A DNA stretch of 54,299 bases from Sphingobacteriia bacterium (lineage in GTDB: Bacteria; Bacteroidota; Bacteroidia; Chitinophagales; Chitinophagaceae): contig JAFKLS010000020.1 in assembly GCA_017304675.1 (NCBI GenBank), forward strand, positions 1-54,299, written 5' to 3'. The position numbers and the translations under genes are program-made. The notes under the pieces are model-generated. The model did not search any database. It worked only from the letters and a program-made list of their open reading frames with translations, and was not told the origin of the DNA. Positions 1-9,060 of this stretch are shown here, piece by piece; positions within the stretch are counted from its first letter, which is position 1; every line of letters begins with the position of its first letter.

Positions 1-46
1 CCTTCCCTCTCTTACTACTCAAAGATCTATCCCTTTTGAACACCAT
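1..46 (-). CDS. Possible 5' end of a gene running off the left edge
   Basis: An ATG at 44-46 on the minus strand opens a frame that stays open for 15 codons to the window edge (it starts MVFKRDRSLSSKRGK). It lies about 20 nt downstream of a good Bacteroidota-type promoter (66-96), which is why I propose a start here. The product cannot be recognised from so little sequence. It could equally be untranslated leader of a gene further left. Confidence 0.35.
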   Translation of the reverse strand, partial: MVFKRDRSLSSKRGK

Positions 47-65
47 CCTTTTTTCAAACGGGTTG

Positions 66-96
66 CAAATGTATACACTATTATTTAATATCCAAA
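66..96 (-). promoter_or_regulatory. Bacteroidota-type promoter pointing out of the window
   Basis: Read on the minus strand, TTTG (93-96) is followed after 19 nt by TACATTTG (66-73), a full match to the TTTG/TAnnTTTG consensus. Transcription would start near base 60 and run leftward. It shows that ppc and the gene further left are separate transcription units. Confidence 0.6.
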
Positions 97-132
97 TCTT
101 TTTATAAAATTATTCCCAACACACATACACAA

Positions 133-2703
133 TCACGCAGAATTGCGTGCCGCATTGATAATACCGAATGAACAACGCATTACTAATTTTTCGTAAGGTT
201 TTTTATGGGGCGATTCAATTAACTTCTCATCAGCCATACGCATTTTGCTTAATGCATACTGCTGAATAGTGATTAAAGGCAACACAATTCTTTCCCGCAT
301 TTGAATGGAGAGCTGTTCTACGGGGAAATCTGCCATTAAATCTGTATGACCGGTGAGGCGATTGAGATAATGTTTGGTTAATTCAAATTCGCTAAAAAGT
401 TTATTCCATATGTTACCGAACTGCGGGTGTGCCGATAATCCTGCTGTTAACGGAAAGAAACATTTTTGCATTGCCATTTCGCAATTATCGATCAATGTTT
501 TAAAGAAGAGAGAATGCGTATACAATTCTTTCAATTCATTAAATTTCTTTTGTTTGTCTAATTCTTGCAGAGCAGTGCCCACGCCGTAATAGCCAGTAAC
601 ATTCTGTTTAATCTGGCTCCAGGCACCAACAAACGGGATAGCTCTTAAATCTTTAAACTCAATCTTTTTACCTTTTCCTCTTTTGCTGGGCCTGCTTCCA
701 ATATTCGTTTCGGCATAAAAGCGCAATGGGCTCACATGCGCTAAATAGTCTAAAAAATACGGATCGTTTTTTAACGATTGATAAGCGTGGTAACCAATTG
801 CTGCCAATTCACCCAACAACTTTTCCTGTGCTGCAGTAAATGTTTGCTGATCATTTTTTAAAACATCGTTAATTAACCCGGCATTCAACAATTGTTCTAT
901 ATTGAATTGTGCAGCGTCAACCGTTCCGAAATTTGAGCTCACTGTTTGCCCCTGAATGGTTAACTGAATTTCTTTATGCGAAATGTTTTTACCCATTGAA
1001 GCATAGAACTGATGTGTTTTACCGCCACCTCTTGCAGGAGGGCCTCCCCTGCCATCGAAGAAAATAACCTCTACACCATATTCTTTTGAAATAGCAGTTA
1101 ATGATTCTTTTGCTTTATATATGCTCCAATTGGCCATAAGGTACCCCCCATCTTTTGTGCCATCTGAAAAACCAAGCATAATGGTTTGCTTGTTTCCCCT
1201 TCTTTGCAAATGCTGCCTATAAGATTCGTTTTCGTATAAACTTTTCATTACAGTTGCTGCATTTTGCAAATCATCTATCATTTCAAAAAGCGGAACAATG
1301 TCTACAGATAGTTTATCTTTCTTCCACCCATTCAATAAGAATAATCCATATACCTCCATAACATTTAGTGCACTGCTGCACTGACTGATGATATAACGGT
1401 TACAACCGGCCTCGCCACTTAATTTTTGAATAGATGCAATTGCCTGTATCGCCTCCATAACATCTTTCTGTACATCGTCTTCAAATTTTATCGTTTCTGT
1501 ACACTCAACAAAATTGGTAAGCAAAGCCATTTTCTCCGGTACAGATAATGATTGATAATTTTCATGGATGATATTTTGTGCAGCCAGGCTATTATACAAT
1601 TTATCATGAATGGAACTGTCTTGCCGAACATCTAATGTTGCAAAGTATAATCCAAACAATTCAACTTTGTTAATGAGGTTTTCTACTAATGATACGAACA
1701 ACCCGTTGTGATCATATATAAGCTGCTGACGTATTTTTTGCAACGTATCTAAAATTGCATGCCTGGTTAAGCAGAATTGATTACCCGGTATAAACAAATG
1801 TTCATACAACTGTTTTTCCAAAGCAGTAAGTGCCACATCTACACCTTTAAATGTTAGCCGGCGTTTTAGTTTCCTGATATCAAGATAATAACACTTAATA
1901 ATGCTGCCCCTTAAAGCATCTGCAACCTGCAAAGTAGTAGCAGCATTTACAAAGGGATTGCCATCTCTGTCGCCACCCGGCCAGAAACCCATTTTAATGA
2001 GGGGATGCTGTACATGTATTGTTTCAGGGAACCTGTTTTTAATGAAAGAACTTATTTTACCTGCAGCAGCATAGAATACATTTTCGAGGTACCAGATTAA
2101 GCTTACGGCTTCATCGTATGGTGTTGGTTTTTCGTGTTGAAAAAAAGGCGTTCTTCCCAACTGTTGCAGGTAAGTATATATCTGATTTTCGTTATTGCCT
2201 ACAATGGCAGATGACAGATCGTGAATAATACCCAGAACAGCACCCCTGTAAAATTGTGTAGGGTGTGCAGTTAATACCAATTGAATAGAAAAATCTTTCA
2301 GCTTCTTAAGCAACAAGTCTTCTGCATTGGCAAGTTCTACATCCATTGCAAGTTGCTTTAAAGTTCCTCTTCCCCCCATATCGTTCACTTCTTTAAAGGC
2401 AGCATCTTCCAGTGCATCAAATAAAACAACCTGCCTTTCTACATATTGTACAAGCCTGAATAAAAGATCTATTTTTTCTTCTTCTTTTTGTAAAGAAGTT
2501 TGTTGTGCAAAAAATTCGTCAATAATTTCAAGAGGGCTTTTTTTCTTTTTAAACCCGTCTTCACAATTCAGCAACAACAAAGAAACAAGAATACCTGTTC
2601 TTTCTATTTTGTGAAAAGGCAGTGAAGTAAACAAACTGTTGTAAAGTTGGAATTTTATTCCAACAAGATTTTTAAACGTTTGAAGGGAAGCCTGTGGGGC
2701 CAT
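133..2703 (-). CDS. ppc: Phosphoenolpyruvate carboxylase
   Basis: Carboxylates PEP with bicarbonate to make oxaloacetate, refilling the TCA cycle and feeding aspartate-family amino acids; cytoplasmic. At 856 residues it is full length for a bacterial PEPC. Visible motifs are LTAHPTQ at 144-150 (catalytic His147), GGDRDGNP at 243-250, the lysine motif GFSDGTKDGG at 511-520 and the glycine-rich FFDGRGGPPARGGG at 548-561. The protein ends in AARNSA, close to the usual C-terminal M-R-N-T-G. The first motif has Gln where the enterobacterial enzyme has Glu. The gene is divergent from the thr operon, whose pathway uses its product once oxaloacetate is transaminated to aspartate; that link is my inference. 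The call is very secure. Confidence 0.97.
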   Translation of the reverse strand: MAPQASLQTFKNLVGIKFQLYNSLFTSLPFHKIERTGILVSLLLLNCEDGFKKKKSPLEIIDEFFAQQTSLQKEEEKIDLLFRLVQYVERQVVLFDALEDAAFKEVNDMGGRGTLKQLAMDVELANAEDLLLKKLKDFSIQLVLTAHPTQFYRGAVLGIIHDLSSAIVGNNENQIYTYLQQLGRTPFFQHEKPTPYDEAVSLIWYLENVFYAAAGKISSFIKNRFPETIHVQHPLIKMGFWPGGDRDGNPFVNAATTLQVADALRGSIIKCYYLDIRKLKRRLTFKGVDVALTALEKQLYEHLFIPGNQFCLTRHAILDTLQKIRQQLIYDHNGLFVSLVENLINKVELFGLYFATLDVRQDSSIHDKLYNSLAAQNIIHENYQSLSVPEKMALLTNFVECTETIKFEDDVQKDVMEAIQAIASIQKLSGEAGCNRYIISQCSSALNVMEVYGLFLLNGWKKDKLSVDIVPLFEMIDDLQNAATVMKSLYENESYRQHLQRRGNKQTIMLGFSDGTKDGGYLMANWSIYKAKESLTAISKEYGVEVIFFDGRGGPPARGGGKTHQFYASMGKNISHKEIQLTIQGQTVSSNFGTVDAAQFNIEQLLNAGLINDVLKNDQQTFTAAQEKLLGELAAIGYHAYQSLKNDPYFLDYLAHVSPLRFYAETNIGSRPSKRGKGKKIEFKDLRAIPFVGAWSQIKQNVTGYYGVGTALQELDKQKKFNELKELYTHSLFFKTLIDNCEMAMQKCFFPLTAGLSAHPQFGNIWNKLFSEFELTKHYLNRLTGHTDLMADFPVEQLSIQMRERIVLPLITIQQYALSKMRMADEKLIESPHKKPYEKLVMRCSFGIINAARNSA

Positions 2704-2768
2704 TGGTTATTTTTTGAAACGGTTAATAAAAGGCCTGCAATTGTTAGAGACTGGAAAAATAAATATTT

Positions 2769-2801
2769 TTTGGATTACTGTTTTGTATTTCCCTATCTTA
2801 G
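2769..2801 (+). promoter_or_regulatory. Promoter of the threonine operon
   Basis: TTTG at 2769-2772 is followed after 21 nt by TATCTTAG at 2794-2801, which matches TAnnTTTG at all but one fixed position. The expected start of transcription is about 2805-2808, only a few bases before the leader-peptide ATG at 2812. The leader ORF would thus be the first thing on the mRNA, as an attenuator requires. Confidence 0.55.
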
Positions 2802-2811
2802 CAGCATAGTA

Positions 2812-2895
2812 ATGCAGAAAAGAAACAACATATTATTCATCTCCACAGTAGCGTTTACATGCGCTACAACCACTATTACTATTACAACCCTGTAA
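2812..2895 (+). CDS. thrL: Threonine operon leader peptide (attenuator)
   Basis: A 27-codon ORF with 8 Thr and 4 Ile codons; its C-terminal part reads TTTITITTL. The E. coli thrL peptide has the same kind of alternating Thr/Ile run, and there slow translation at low charged tRNA-Thr or tRNA-Ile prevents early termination. The ORF lies just below a promoter and about 120 nt before thrA, with no other gene between. Position, composition and context together make an attenuator leader much more likely than a chance ORF. The peptide itself is probably not functional. An alternative GTG/TTG start further upstream would read through the promoter, so I chose the ATG at 2812. Confidence 0.8.
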   Translation: MQKRNNILFISTVAFTCATTTITITTL

Positions 2896-3012
2896 AGGGT
2901 TAAGCATTTACATATTATTACAGCCTCTGTACAAGAGTGAATACAAAAGGAAAAATTTTATTCCACCACACCGAGAAAAAAGAGAATAAATTTTTAATCA
3001 AAGGCTTTTTTT
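2890..3012 (+). promoter_or_regulatory. Putative thr attenuator region with alternative pairings
   Basis: TGTAAA at 2891-2896, overlapping the leader stop, can pair with TTTACA at 2907-2912 or, as CTGTAA (2890-2895), with TTACAG at 2918-2923. TACAG at 2919-2923 can instead pair with CTGTA at 2927-2931. These are mutually exclusive stems of the kind attenuators use. A run of seven T (3006-3012) lies five bases before the thrA start, but the stem next to it is only A/T-rich (AAAAAAG with CTTTTTT), so the terminator itself is not convincing by eye. Confidence 0.4.
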
Positions 3013-3017
3013 AAACT

Positions 3018-5456
3018 ATGAAAGTTTTAAAATTTGGCGGATCATCCGTTAAAAATGCAGAGAATATTAATAAAGTTGCAGCAATACTTCAACAGGAAAA
3101 ATACCATCATGCCATTGTTGTTGTATCGGCATTGGGAGGGGTAACCGACCTGCTCATTCAAACGGGCACTTTTGCATCTAAAGGAAATGAAGCATACAAA
3201 GAAACCTTAACACAATTAGAAAAAAGGCATTTGGAAACTACCAAAACTTTACTGCCGGTTACTGCACAAAGTAGTTGTTTAAGCAAGATAAAACAACAGT
3301 TTAATGAACTGGAAGATATTTGCGAAGGTGTTTTCAGGCTGGGTGAGTTATCTAAAAGAACACAGGATAAGATCATTTCTTTTGGCGAGTTATTATCTTC
3401 TACTATTATTTCCACTTTCCTTCTTTCAAAAAATATTTCTAATGAATGGATTGATAGCAGGGCTGTAATTAAAACAGATAGCAACTTTGGTTTTGCCTCT
3501 GTTGATTTTGAAAAAACAAATAGCCTTATCAATCAGTTCTTACAACAATCACAACAAACACTATTTATTGCACCGGGTTTTATTGCAAGCAATGAAGAAA
3601 ACTTTACTACAACATTAGGCAGAGGCGGCTCTGATTATACTGCAGCAATTTATGCAGCGGCTATTAATGCCGAGGATTTAGAGATATGGACTGATGTAAC
3701 CGGGATGATGACTGCCGACCCACGTTGGGTGCCCAATGCTAAAACCATTTGGCATACTTCTTACAGAGAAGCAATGGAATTATCGCATTTTGGGGCCAAA
3801 GTAATTTATCCGCCCACAATTCAACCGGCAATGCAAAGGGGTATTAAAATTTGGGTGAAGAATACTTTTGAGCCAGAAGCTTTTGGAACTTTAATAGAAG
3901 AAAGCCCTGTGCATACAAACGGCATTATTACAGGCATATCAAGTATTAACCACGTTACGCTTTTAAGTTTAGAGGGAAGCGGTATGGTTGGTATCCCGGG
4001 TTTTTCAAAAAGGTTATTCGAAGCACTTGCCAGTGAAAAAGTAAACGTTATCCTCATAACCCAAAGTTCTTCTGAACACTCTATATGCGTTGCAGTAAAT
4101 ACTGTTGATGCAGCAAAAGCACAAAAGGTTGTTGATGCAGCATTTGATTATGAAATAAAATCCGGGAAAGTTGAGCCGCTGAAAACAGAGCATGATCAAT
4201 CTATTGTTGCATTGGTTGGCGATAAAATGAAAAGCCATACCGGAATAGCCGGAAAAATGTTTTATGCCTTTGGCAGAAACGGTATCAATATCAGAGCCAT
4301 TGCACAAGGATCTTCTGAAAGAAATATTTCTGCAGTAGTGTCTTATAGCAATGTAAAAAAAGCTGTGAATGTTTTGCATGAAGCTTTTTTTGAATCGGCA
4401 TACAAACAATTAAATCTTTTTATAATTGGTACAGGTAATGTTGGCAGCAGGTTATTGGCGCAGATACAGCAGCAGCAGGAATATTTGTTACAACAGTTAA
4501 ACCTGCAGGTACGTGTTACAGGTGTTGCCAACAGTAAAAAAATGTTATTTAATAACGATGGTATTGCCCTGCACAATTGGAAAGAAACACTTATCCATGA
4601 AGGTGAAGAAAGCAGCCTGAAGCATTTTATTCAATCCATTATTGATAAAAACCTCCGCAACAGCGTGTTTGTTGATGTTACCGCTAATGCAGATGTGGCA
4701 AAGGTTTATCATCAATTGCTCACTAAAAGCGTAGCTGTTGTTGCCTGCAATAAAATAGCAGCATCGTCTTCCTTTCAGGATTATCAGAAATTAAAAAAAG
4801 CATCAAAAGAATTCAGTGCCCCATTCCTTTTTGAAACGAATGTGGGTGCAGGCTTACCCGTTATAGGCACTTTGAACGACCTTGTTAAAAGCGGAGATAA
4901 AGTAAATAAAATACAAGCCGTACTATCTGGAACATTAAATTTTGTTTTTAACCATTACGATGGTAGCAGAACCTTTGCAGAGGTGGTAAAACAAGCACAG
5001 GATGAAGGTTATACAGAACCGGATCCGCGTTTGGATTTAGGTGGAACCGATGTAATGAGAAAGATCATGATACTTGCAAGAGAAGCCGGTGAAAAAATTG
5101 AAATGGAAGATATTGCCAATAACGGCTTTCTACCACAAAGTTGCTTTAACGGAAGCGTTGCTGACTTTTATACGGAAATGGAAAAGCATGAAGCACATTT
5201 TAAATCTTTATATAATGAAGCCGCTAACAAAAAATGCAAGTTAAAATTCGTTGCAACTTTTAATAATGGTAAAGCTACAGTTGGGCTGCAACATATTCCA
5301 ACAGAATCTGATTTTTACCACTTATACGGAAAAGATAATATTGTTTTATTTTATACCCAGCGTTATCCTGAACAGCCCCTGGTAGTAAAAGGCGCAGGAG
5401 CCGGGGCAGATGTTACTGCTAGTGGCGTATTTGCAGATATTATAAGAGTGGCATAG
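3018..5456 (+). CDS. thrA: Bifunctional aspartokinase / homoserine dehydrogenase
   Basis: Catalyses the first and third steps from aspartate to threonine: phosphorylation of aspartate, and NAD(P)H reduction of aspartate semialdehyde to homoserine. The 812-residue length is typical of the ThrA/MetL fusion. The kinase domain starts with KFGGSSV (residues 5-11) and covers roughly 1-290. Two ACT-type regulatory segments follow (about 310-460). The dehydrogenase begins with the nucleotide-binding FIIGTGNVGS near 467 and contains the substrate motif EPDPRLDLGGTD. ACT domains in such fusions normally mediate feedback inhibition, usually by threonine. It is first in a thrA-thrB-thrC operon behind a Thr/Ile leader, which favours ThrA over MetL. 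Confidence 0.97.
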   Translation: MKVLKFGGSSVKNAENINKVAAILQQEKYHHAIVVVSALGGVTDLLIQTGTFASKGNEAYKETLTQLEKRHLETTKTLLPVTAQSSCLSKIKQQFNELEDICEGVFRLGELSKRTQDKIISFGELLSSTIISTFLLSKNISNEWIDSRAVIKTDSNFGFASVDFEKTNSLINQFLQQSQQTLFIAPGFIASNEENFTTTLGRGGSDYTAAIYAAAINAEDLEIWTDVTGMMTADPRWVPNAKTIWHTSYREAMELSHFGAKVIYPPTIQPAMQRGIKIWVKNTFEPEAFGTLIEESPVHTNGIITGISSINHVTLLSLEGSGMVGIPGFSKRLFEALASEKVNVILITQSSSEHSICVAVNTVDAAKAQKVVDAAFDYEIKSGKVEPLKTEHDQSIVALVGDKMKSHTGIAGKMFYAFGRNGINIRAIAQGSSERNISAVVSYSNVKKAVNVLHEAFFESAYKQLNLFIIGTGNVGSRLLAQIQQQQEYLLQQLNLQVRVTGVANSKKMLFNNDGIALHNWKETLIHEGEESSLKHFIQSIIDKNLRNSVFVDVTANADVAKVYHQLLTKSVAVVACNKIAASSSFQDYQKLKKASKEFSAPFLFETNVGAGLPVIGTLNDLVKSGDKVNKIQAVLSGTLNFVFNHYDGSRTFAEVVKQAQDEGYTEPDPRLDLGGTDVMRKIMILAREAGEKIEMEDIANNGFLPQSCFNGSVADFYTEMEKHEAHFKSLYNEAANKKCKLKFVATFNNGKATVGLQHIPTESDFYHLYGKDNIVLFYTQRYPEQPLVVKGAGAGADVTASGVFADIIRVA

Positions 5457-5490
5457 AAGAAATGAAAAAATAAAAAGTAAAAAATAAAAA

Positions 5491-6429
5491 GTGAGTTTAC
5501 ATTCCATTAAAGTTTTTTCTCCTGCAACTGTTGCCAACATTGTTTGCGGTTTCGATGTTTTGGGTTTTGCATTGAGCACACCGGTTGATGAGTTAACAGT
5601 TTCCATCAGCAATACAAAAGGTGTAACCATTGTTAACGAAGATGAATTCAACCTTCCAACAACGGCAGAAAAAAATGTTTGCGGTGGTGCATTGCTTGCA
5701 ATGTTAGATGAAGTAAAAGATGTTGCAGGTTTTCATATCATAAGCAAAAAAAATATTATGCCTGGCAGTGGTATTGGAAGTAGTGCTGCAAGTGCGGCCG
5801 GTGCTGTAATTGCAGCGAATACATTGCTTGGAAATATTTTTTCAAAAGAAGACCTTGTTCGCTTTGCAATGAATGGTGAAAAGGTTGCCAGCGGTGTTAA
5901 GCATGCCGACAATATTGCCCCGGCTATTTATGGTGGCGTTACATTGATTCGGTCTATCCACCCCTTAGATATTGTTTGTTTAGATGCCCCTGAATTGCAT
6001 GTAACTATTGTACATCCGCAGATAGAAATAAGAACAGCCGATGCAAGGCAAATTTTAAAGCAAAATGTTTTATTGAAAGATGCAATTAAACAATGGGGAA
6101 ATATTGCCGGATTGGTTGCAGGTTTTTTACAAAAAGATTATGATCTGATCGGAAGAAGTTTGGAAGATGTAATTATTGAACCGGTACGTAGTATGCTAAT
6201 ACCCGGCTTTGATGAAGTAAAGCAACAATGCAAAGAAGCAGGCGCATTAGGTGGAGGTATCAGTGGCAGCGGCCCGTCTATTTTTATGCTGAGTAAGAAT
6301 AAACACGCTGCTCAGGCGATAGAAAAAGCAATGCAATCAGTATATGATAAAATAGGGTTAGCATATCATACACATGTTACCACCATTAATACAGAAGGAG
6401 TGAAAATAGTTATGGATGATAAACGATGA
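5491..6429 (+). CDS. thrB: Homoserine kinase
   Basis: Phosphorylates homoserine to O-phosphohomoserine, the substrate of threonine synthase. The 312-residue protein is a GHMP kinase: the N-terminal PATVANIVCGFD segment and the ATP-binding loop PGSGIGSSAAS (residues 91-101) are clear, as is the C-terminal GGGISGSGPS glycine motif. The start is a GTG at 5491; no closer ATG fits the conserved N-terminus. It follows thrA by 34 nt and precedes thrC by about 70 nt in the same operon. Family and context agree. Confidence 0.96.
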   Translation: MSLHSIKVFSPATVANIVCGFDVLGFALSTPVDELTVSISNTKGVTIVNEDEFNLPTTAEKNVCGGALLAMLDEVKDVAGFHIISKKNIMPGSGIGSSAASAAGAVIAANTLLGNIFSKEDLVRFAMNGEKVASGVKHADNIAPAIYGGVTLIRSIHPLDIVCLDAPELHVTIVHPQIEIRTADARQILKQNVLLKDAIKQWGNIAGLVAGFLQKDYDLIGRSLEDVIIEPVRSMLIPGFDEVKQQCKEAGALGGGISGSGPSIFMLSKNKHAAQAIEKAMQSVYDKIGLAYHTHVTTINTEGVKIVMDDKR

Positions 6430-6502
6430 ATTGATCGTTCATTTTCAACTATAATTTATATTTCATAACCCATAATTAATAACTCATAACGAATCATTCA
6501 AA

Positions 6503-7804
6503 ATGTTATATTATAGTCTCAATCATAATGCACCGAGAGTAAGTTTTGCCGAAGCTGCTATCAGCGGGCAGGCACCAGATAAAGGTTTATATTTTCCTAG
6601 AAGCATCCCCGAATTACCAAATGGTTTTATAGAAAACTTAAAAAACTATTCTAAAGAAGAAATAGGGTATACAGTAATGAAACCATTTATAGGAGAAGCT
6701 ATTCCTGATGAAATATTACATACCATTATTGCAGAAACAGTAAACTTTAATTTCCCTTTAATACGAATCAATCAACAAATCGCTTCGCTTGAATTATTTC
6801 ATGGGCCTACATTGGCATTTAAAGATGTAGGAGCAAGATTTATGAGCAGGTGTTTAAGCTACTTAAACCGTAACAATAAAAAAGAGATTACAGTTCTTGT
6901 TGCTACAAGTGGAGACACAGGAGGTGCAGTAGCTAATGGCTTTTTGGGTGTTGAGGGTGTAAATGTAATTATACTGTACCCGTCAGGAAAAGTGAGCCCT
7001 ATTCAGGAATTGCAGTTAACTACATTAGGGAAAAATATCACTGCTTTAGAAATTAACGGAACGTTCGATGATTGCCAGTCTATTGTTAAGCAAGCATTCA
7101 CAGACCAGGATATTGCTCAAAAAGTTCATCTTACATCTGCCAACTCTATCAACGTTGCAAGATGGCTGCCGCAACAGTTATATTATTTTTATGCATACCA
7201 GCAATGGCAAGAAAAAGAAGCTCCGGTAATTTCTGTACCCAGCGGCAATTTTGGAAATATTTGTGCAGGTGTGGTGGCATTTAAAAGTGGTTTGCCAGTA
7301 AAACAATTTATTGCAGCATGTAATGCCAATAATATTGTTCCAAATTATTTTGAAACGGGCGTATACCAGCCGGGGCAAGCTATTGCAACGATTTCTAATG
7401 CTATGGATGTGGGCAACCCCAGCAATTTTATAAGAATCCGGGAATTATTTAATCAACAGTTCAGTGAACTGAAAAATAAAATGTGCAGCGTTAGTGTAAA
7501 CGATGTTATTACCAAGCAAACCATTCGGGATGTTTATCAACAACATAATTACATATTAGACCCACATGGTGCTGTAGCATATAATGCTTTAGAAAATTAT
7601 TTAAAAGAGCATCCCTCAGATAAAGGGTTTATATTAGAAACAGCGCACCCTGTAAAGTTTCCTGATACCGTTGAAAATGTAATACGTAAAAAAATACCTG
7701 TACCAGGTGCTGTTGAGTACTTATTTAATAAAACAAAGCAAAGTATTTTAATGCCGGCAAGTTTTACTTCTTTTAAAGAATGGATTATAACCGGCAAATT
7801 CTAA
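6503..7804 (+). CDS. thrC: Threonine synthase
   Basis: PLP-dependent conversion of O-phosphohomoserine to threonine and phosphate, the last step of the pathway. The 433-residue protein has the family N-terminus (YYSLNHNAP...), the PLP lysine in LAFKDVGARF (Lys107), the ATSGDTGGAVANGF phosphate-binding loop and the SGNFGNI motif. Its length fits the bacterial ThrC class. It is third in thrABC, and the ABC ATPase gene begins 14 nt after its stop, so the two are probably cotranscribed. Confidence 0.97.
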   Translation: MLYYSLNHNAPRVSFAEAAISGQAPDKGLYFPRSIPELPNGFIENLKNYSKEEIGYTVMKPFIGEAIPDEILHTIIAETVNFNFPLIRINQQIASLELFHGPTLAFKDVGARFMSRCLSYLNRNNKKEITVLVATSGDTGGAVANGFLGVEGVNVIILYPSGKVSPIQELQLTTLGKNITALEINGTFDDCQSIVKQAFTDQDIAQKVHLTSANSINVARWLPQQLYYFYAYQQWQEKEAPVISVPSGNFGNICAGVVAFKSGLPVKQFIAACNANNIVPNYFETGVYQPGQAIATISNAMDVGNPSNFIRIRELFNQQFSELKNKMCSVSVNDVITKQTIRDVYQQHNYILDPHGAVAYNALENYLKEHPSDKGFILETAHPVKFPDTVENVIRKKIPVPGAVEYLFNKTKQSILMPASFTSFKEWIITGKF

Positions 7805-7818
7805 ATGTATCTGTAACA

Positions 7819-9060
7819 ATGAATCACTACGCTATATTTTGTACGAATAATACCAATGCGAGTTTATTCATTCAAAAACTTCATGAAGGGAAATATATCA
7901 ATGCCTTCCCTTCATTAAACATAAACAATGCCGTAGTGTACTCTCCTGCTCTTATAAAAGAGTTTATTGAAGAAGAAGCTAAAAGAGACTATACCATTCT
8001 TAACAGGGCCGATAAAAGAATGATCAGAACTTTTTCCAGTGGAGAACAGAAAAGAATTGTGCTGGAATATTTATTATCAAAACAACCAGCTTATATTATT
8101 CTGGATAACCCTTTTGATAACTTGGATCTGGAACATCAAAAAAAATTACTAGAAAAAATCAGCGAAGCGGCTCATACTATTTCAATTATTCAGGTTATAT
8201 ACAGAAAAAAAGATCGGTTGCCTTTTATTACAACCGGCTTTCAGCTATGCCAGGATTACCAATTGATACCTATTAAAAATATAGATGTATTTGTGGATCA
8301 GCCTTCGCCTGCGGTATTCTTTAAACCTGTTATCCCGGGCCCTATTCACACATACAACCATATCCCCGATAAACTTGTTCAGTTGCATGATGTAACTATT
8401 GCATATAACGAACAGGTTGTTCTTAACAAAATCAATTGGATTATTCAAAAAAATGAATTCTGGCAATTAAAAGGTGCTAATGGTTCAGGTAAAACCACAT
8501 TGCTTACCATGATTACCGGCGACAGTATTAAAGGGTATGGACAAGAGTTGTATTTGTTTGGTAAGAAAAAAGGCAGTGGCGAATCTGTATGGGAAATAAA
8601 AGATAAAATTGGTTATGTAACGCCGGCCATGACGGACCTTTTTAACACAAGACATACAGTAGAAGAAATGATTGTATCAGGGTTTTATGATTCCATTGGT
8701 CTTTATGTAATACCCTCTGAAATAGCATTACAGCTTTCTAATGAATGGCTGGAGTTATTGGATATGCAGCCCATCAAACAAAAAATATTCTGCCAATTGC
8801 CATTGGGTTTGCAAAGAAAAATTTTAATCGCAAGGGCTATGGTAAAACATCCTCCTTTATTAATTTTAGACGAACCTGCTTATGGCCTGGATGATGAAAA
8901 TACTGAAATGATCGTTGATCTTATTAACAAACTCTCTAAAGAAAGTAATACAACCATTGTTTATGTATCGCACAGGGAAGAGAAAAATCTTCAGCCGCAA
9001 TATGTATTTGAATTGGCCAAAACAGAGAATGGCTCTGCTGGCCGGGTGGTGCAATTGTAA
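7819..9060 (+). CDS. Double ABC ATPase, ModF/PhrA-like, with an incomplete first domain
   Basis: A soluble protein of 413 residues with two ABC-type ATPase halves and no membrane segments. The second half is complete: Walker A GANGSGKTT (219-227), a diverged signature (LPLGLQR) and Walker B LLILDEPAYGLD (347-358). The first half has a good signature, FSSGEQKR (72-79), and Walker B YIILDNPFDNLD (92-103), but I see no Walker A loop before it. Each half keeps what the other lacks, so a single composite ATP site is possible (inference). I chose the ATG at 7819; an earlier in-frame ATG at 7780 would overlap thrC. The architecture resembles ModF-like proteins of unclear function. No permease gene is nearby, so transport is doubtful. 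It sits directly behind thrC. Confidence 0.8.
   Translation: MNHYAIFCTNNTNASLFIQKLHEGKYINAFPSLNINNAVVYSPALIKEFIEEEAKRDYTILNRADKRMIRTFSSGEQKRIVLEYLLSKQPAYIILDNPFDNLDLEHQKKLLEKISEAAHTISIIQVIYRKKDRLPFITTGFQLCQDYQLIPIKNIDVFVDQPSPAVFFKPVIPGPIHTYNHIPDKLVQLHDVTIAYNEQVVLNKINWIIQKNEFWQLKGANGSGKTTLLTMITGDSIKGYGQELYLFGKKKGSGESVWEIKDKIGYVTPAMTDLFNTRHTVEEMIVSGFYDSIGLYVIPSEIALQLSNEWLELLDMQPIKQKIFCQLPLGLQRKILIARAMVKHPPLLILDEPAYGLDDENTEMIVDLINKLSKESNTTIVYVSHREEKNLQPQYVFELAKTENGSAGRVVQL

Noticed and set aside
2941..3012. A strong rho-independent terminator before thrA
   Set aside because: The T7 run is present but I find only a weak A/T stem, so I list the region as a putative attenuator, not as a terminator.
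7780..7818. Earlier start for the ABC ATPase overlapping thrC
   Set aside because: It would overlap thrC by 25 nt and add 13 residues without family similarity; the ATG at 7819 is better.
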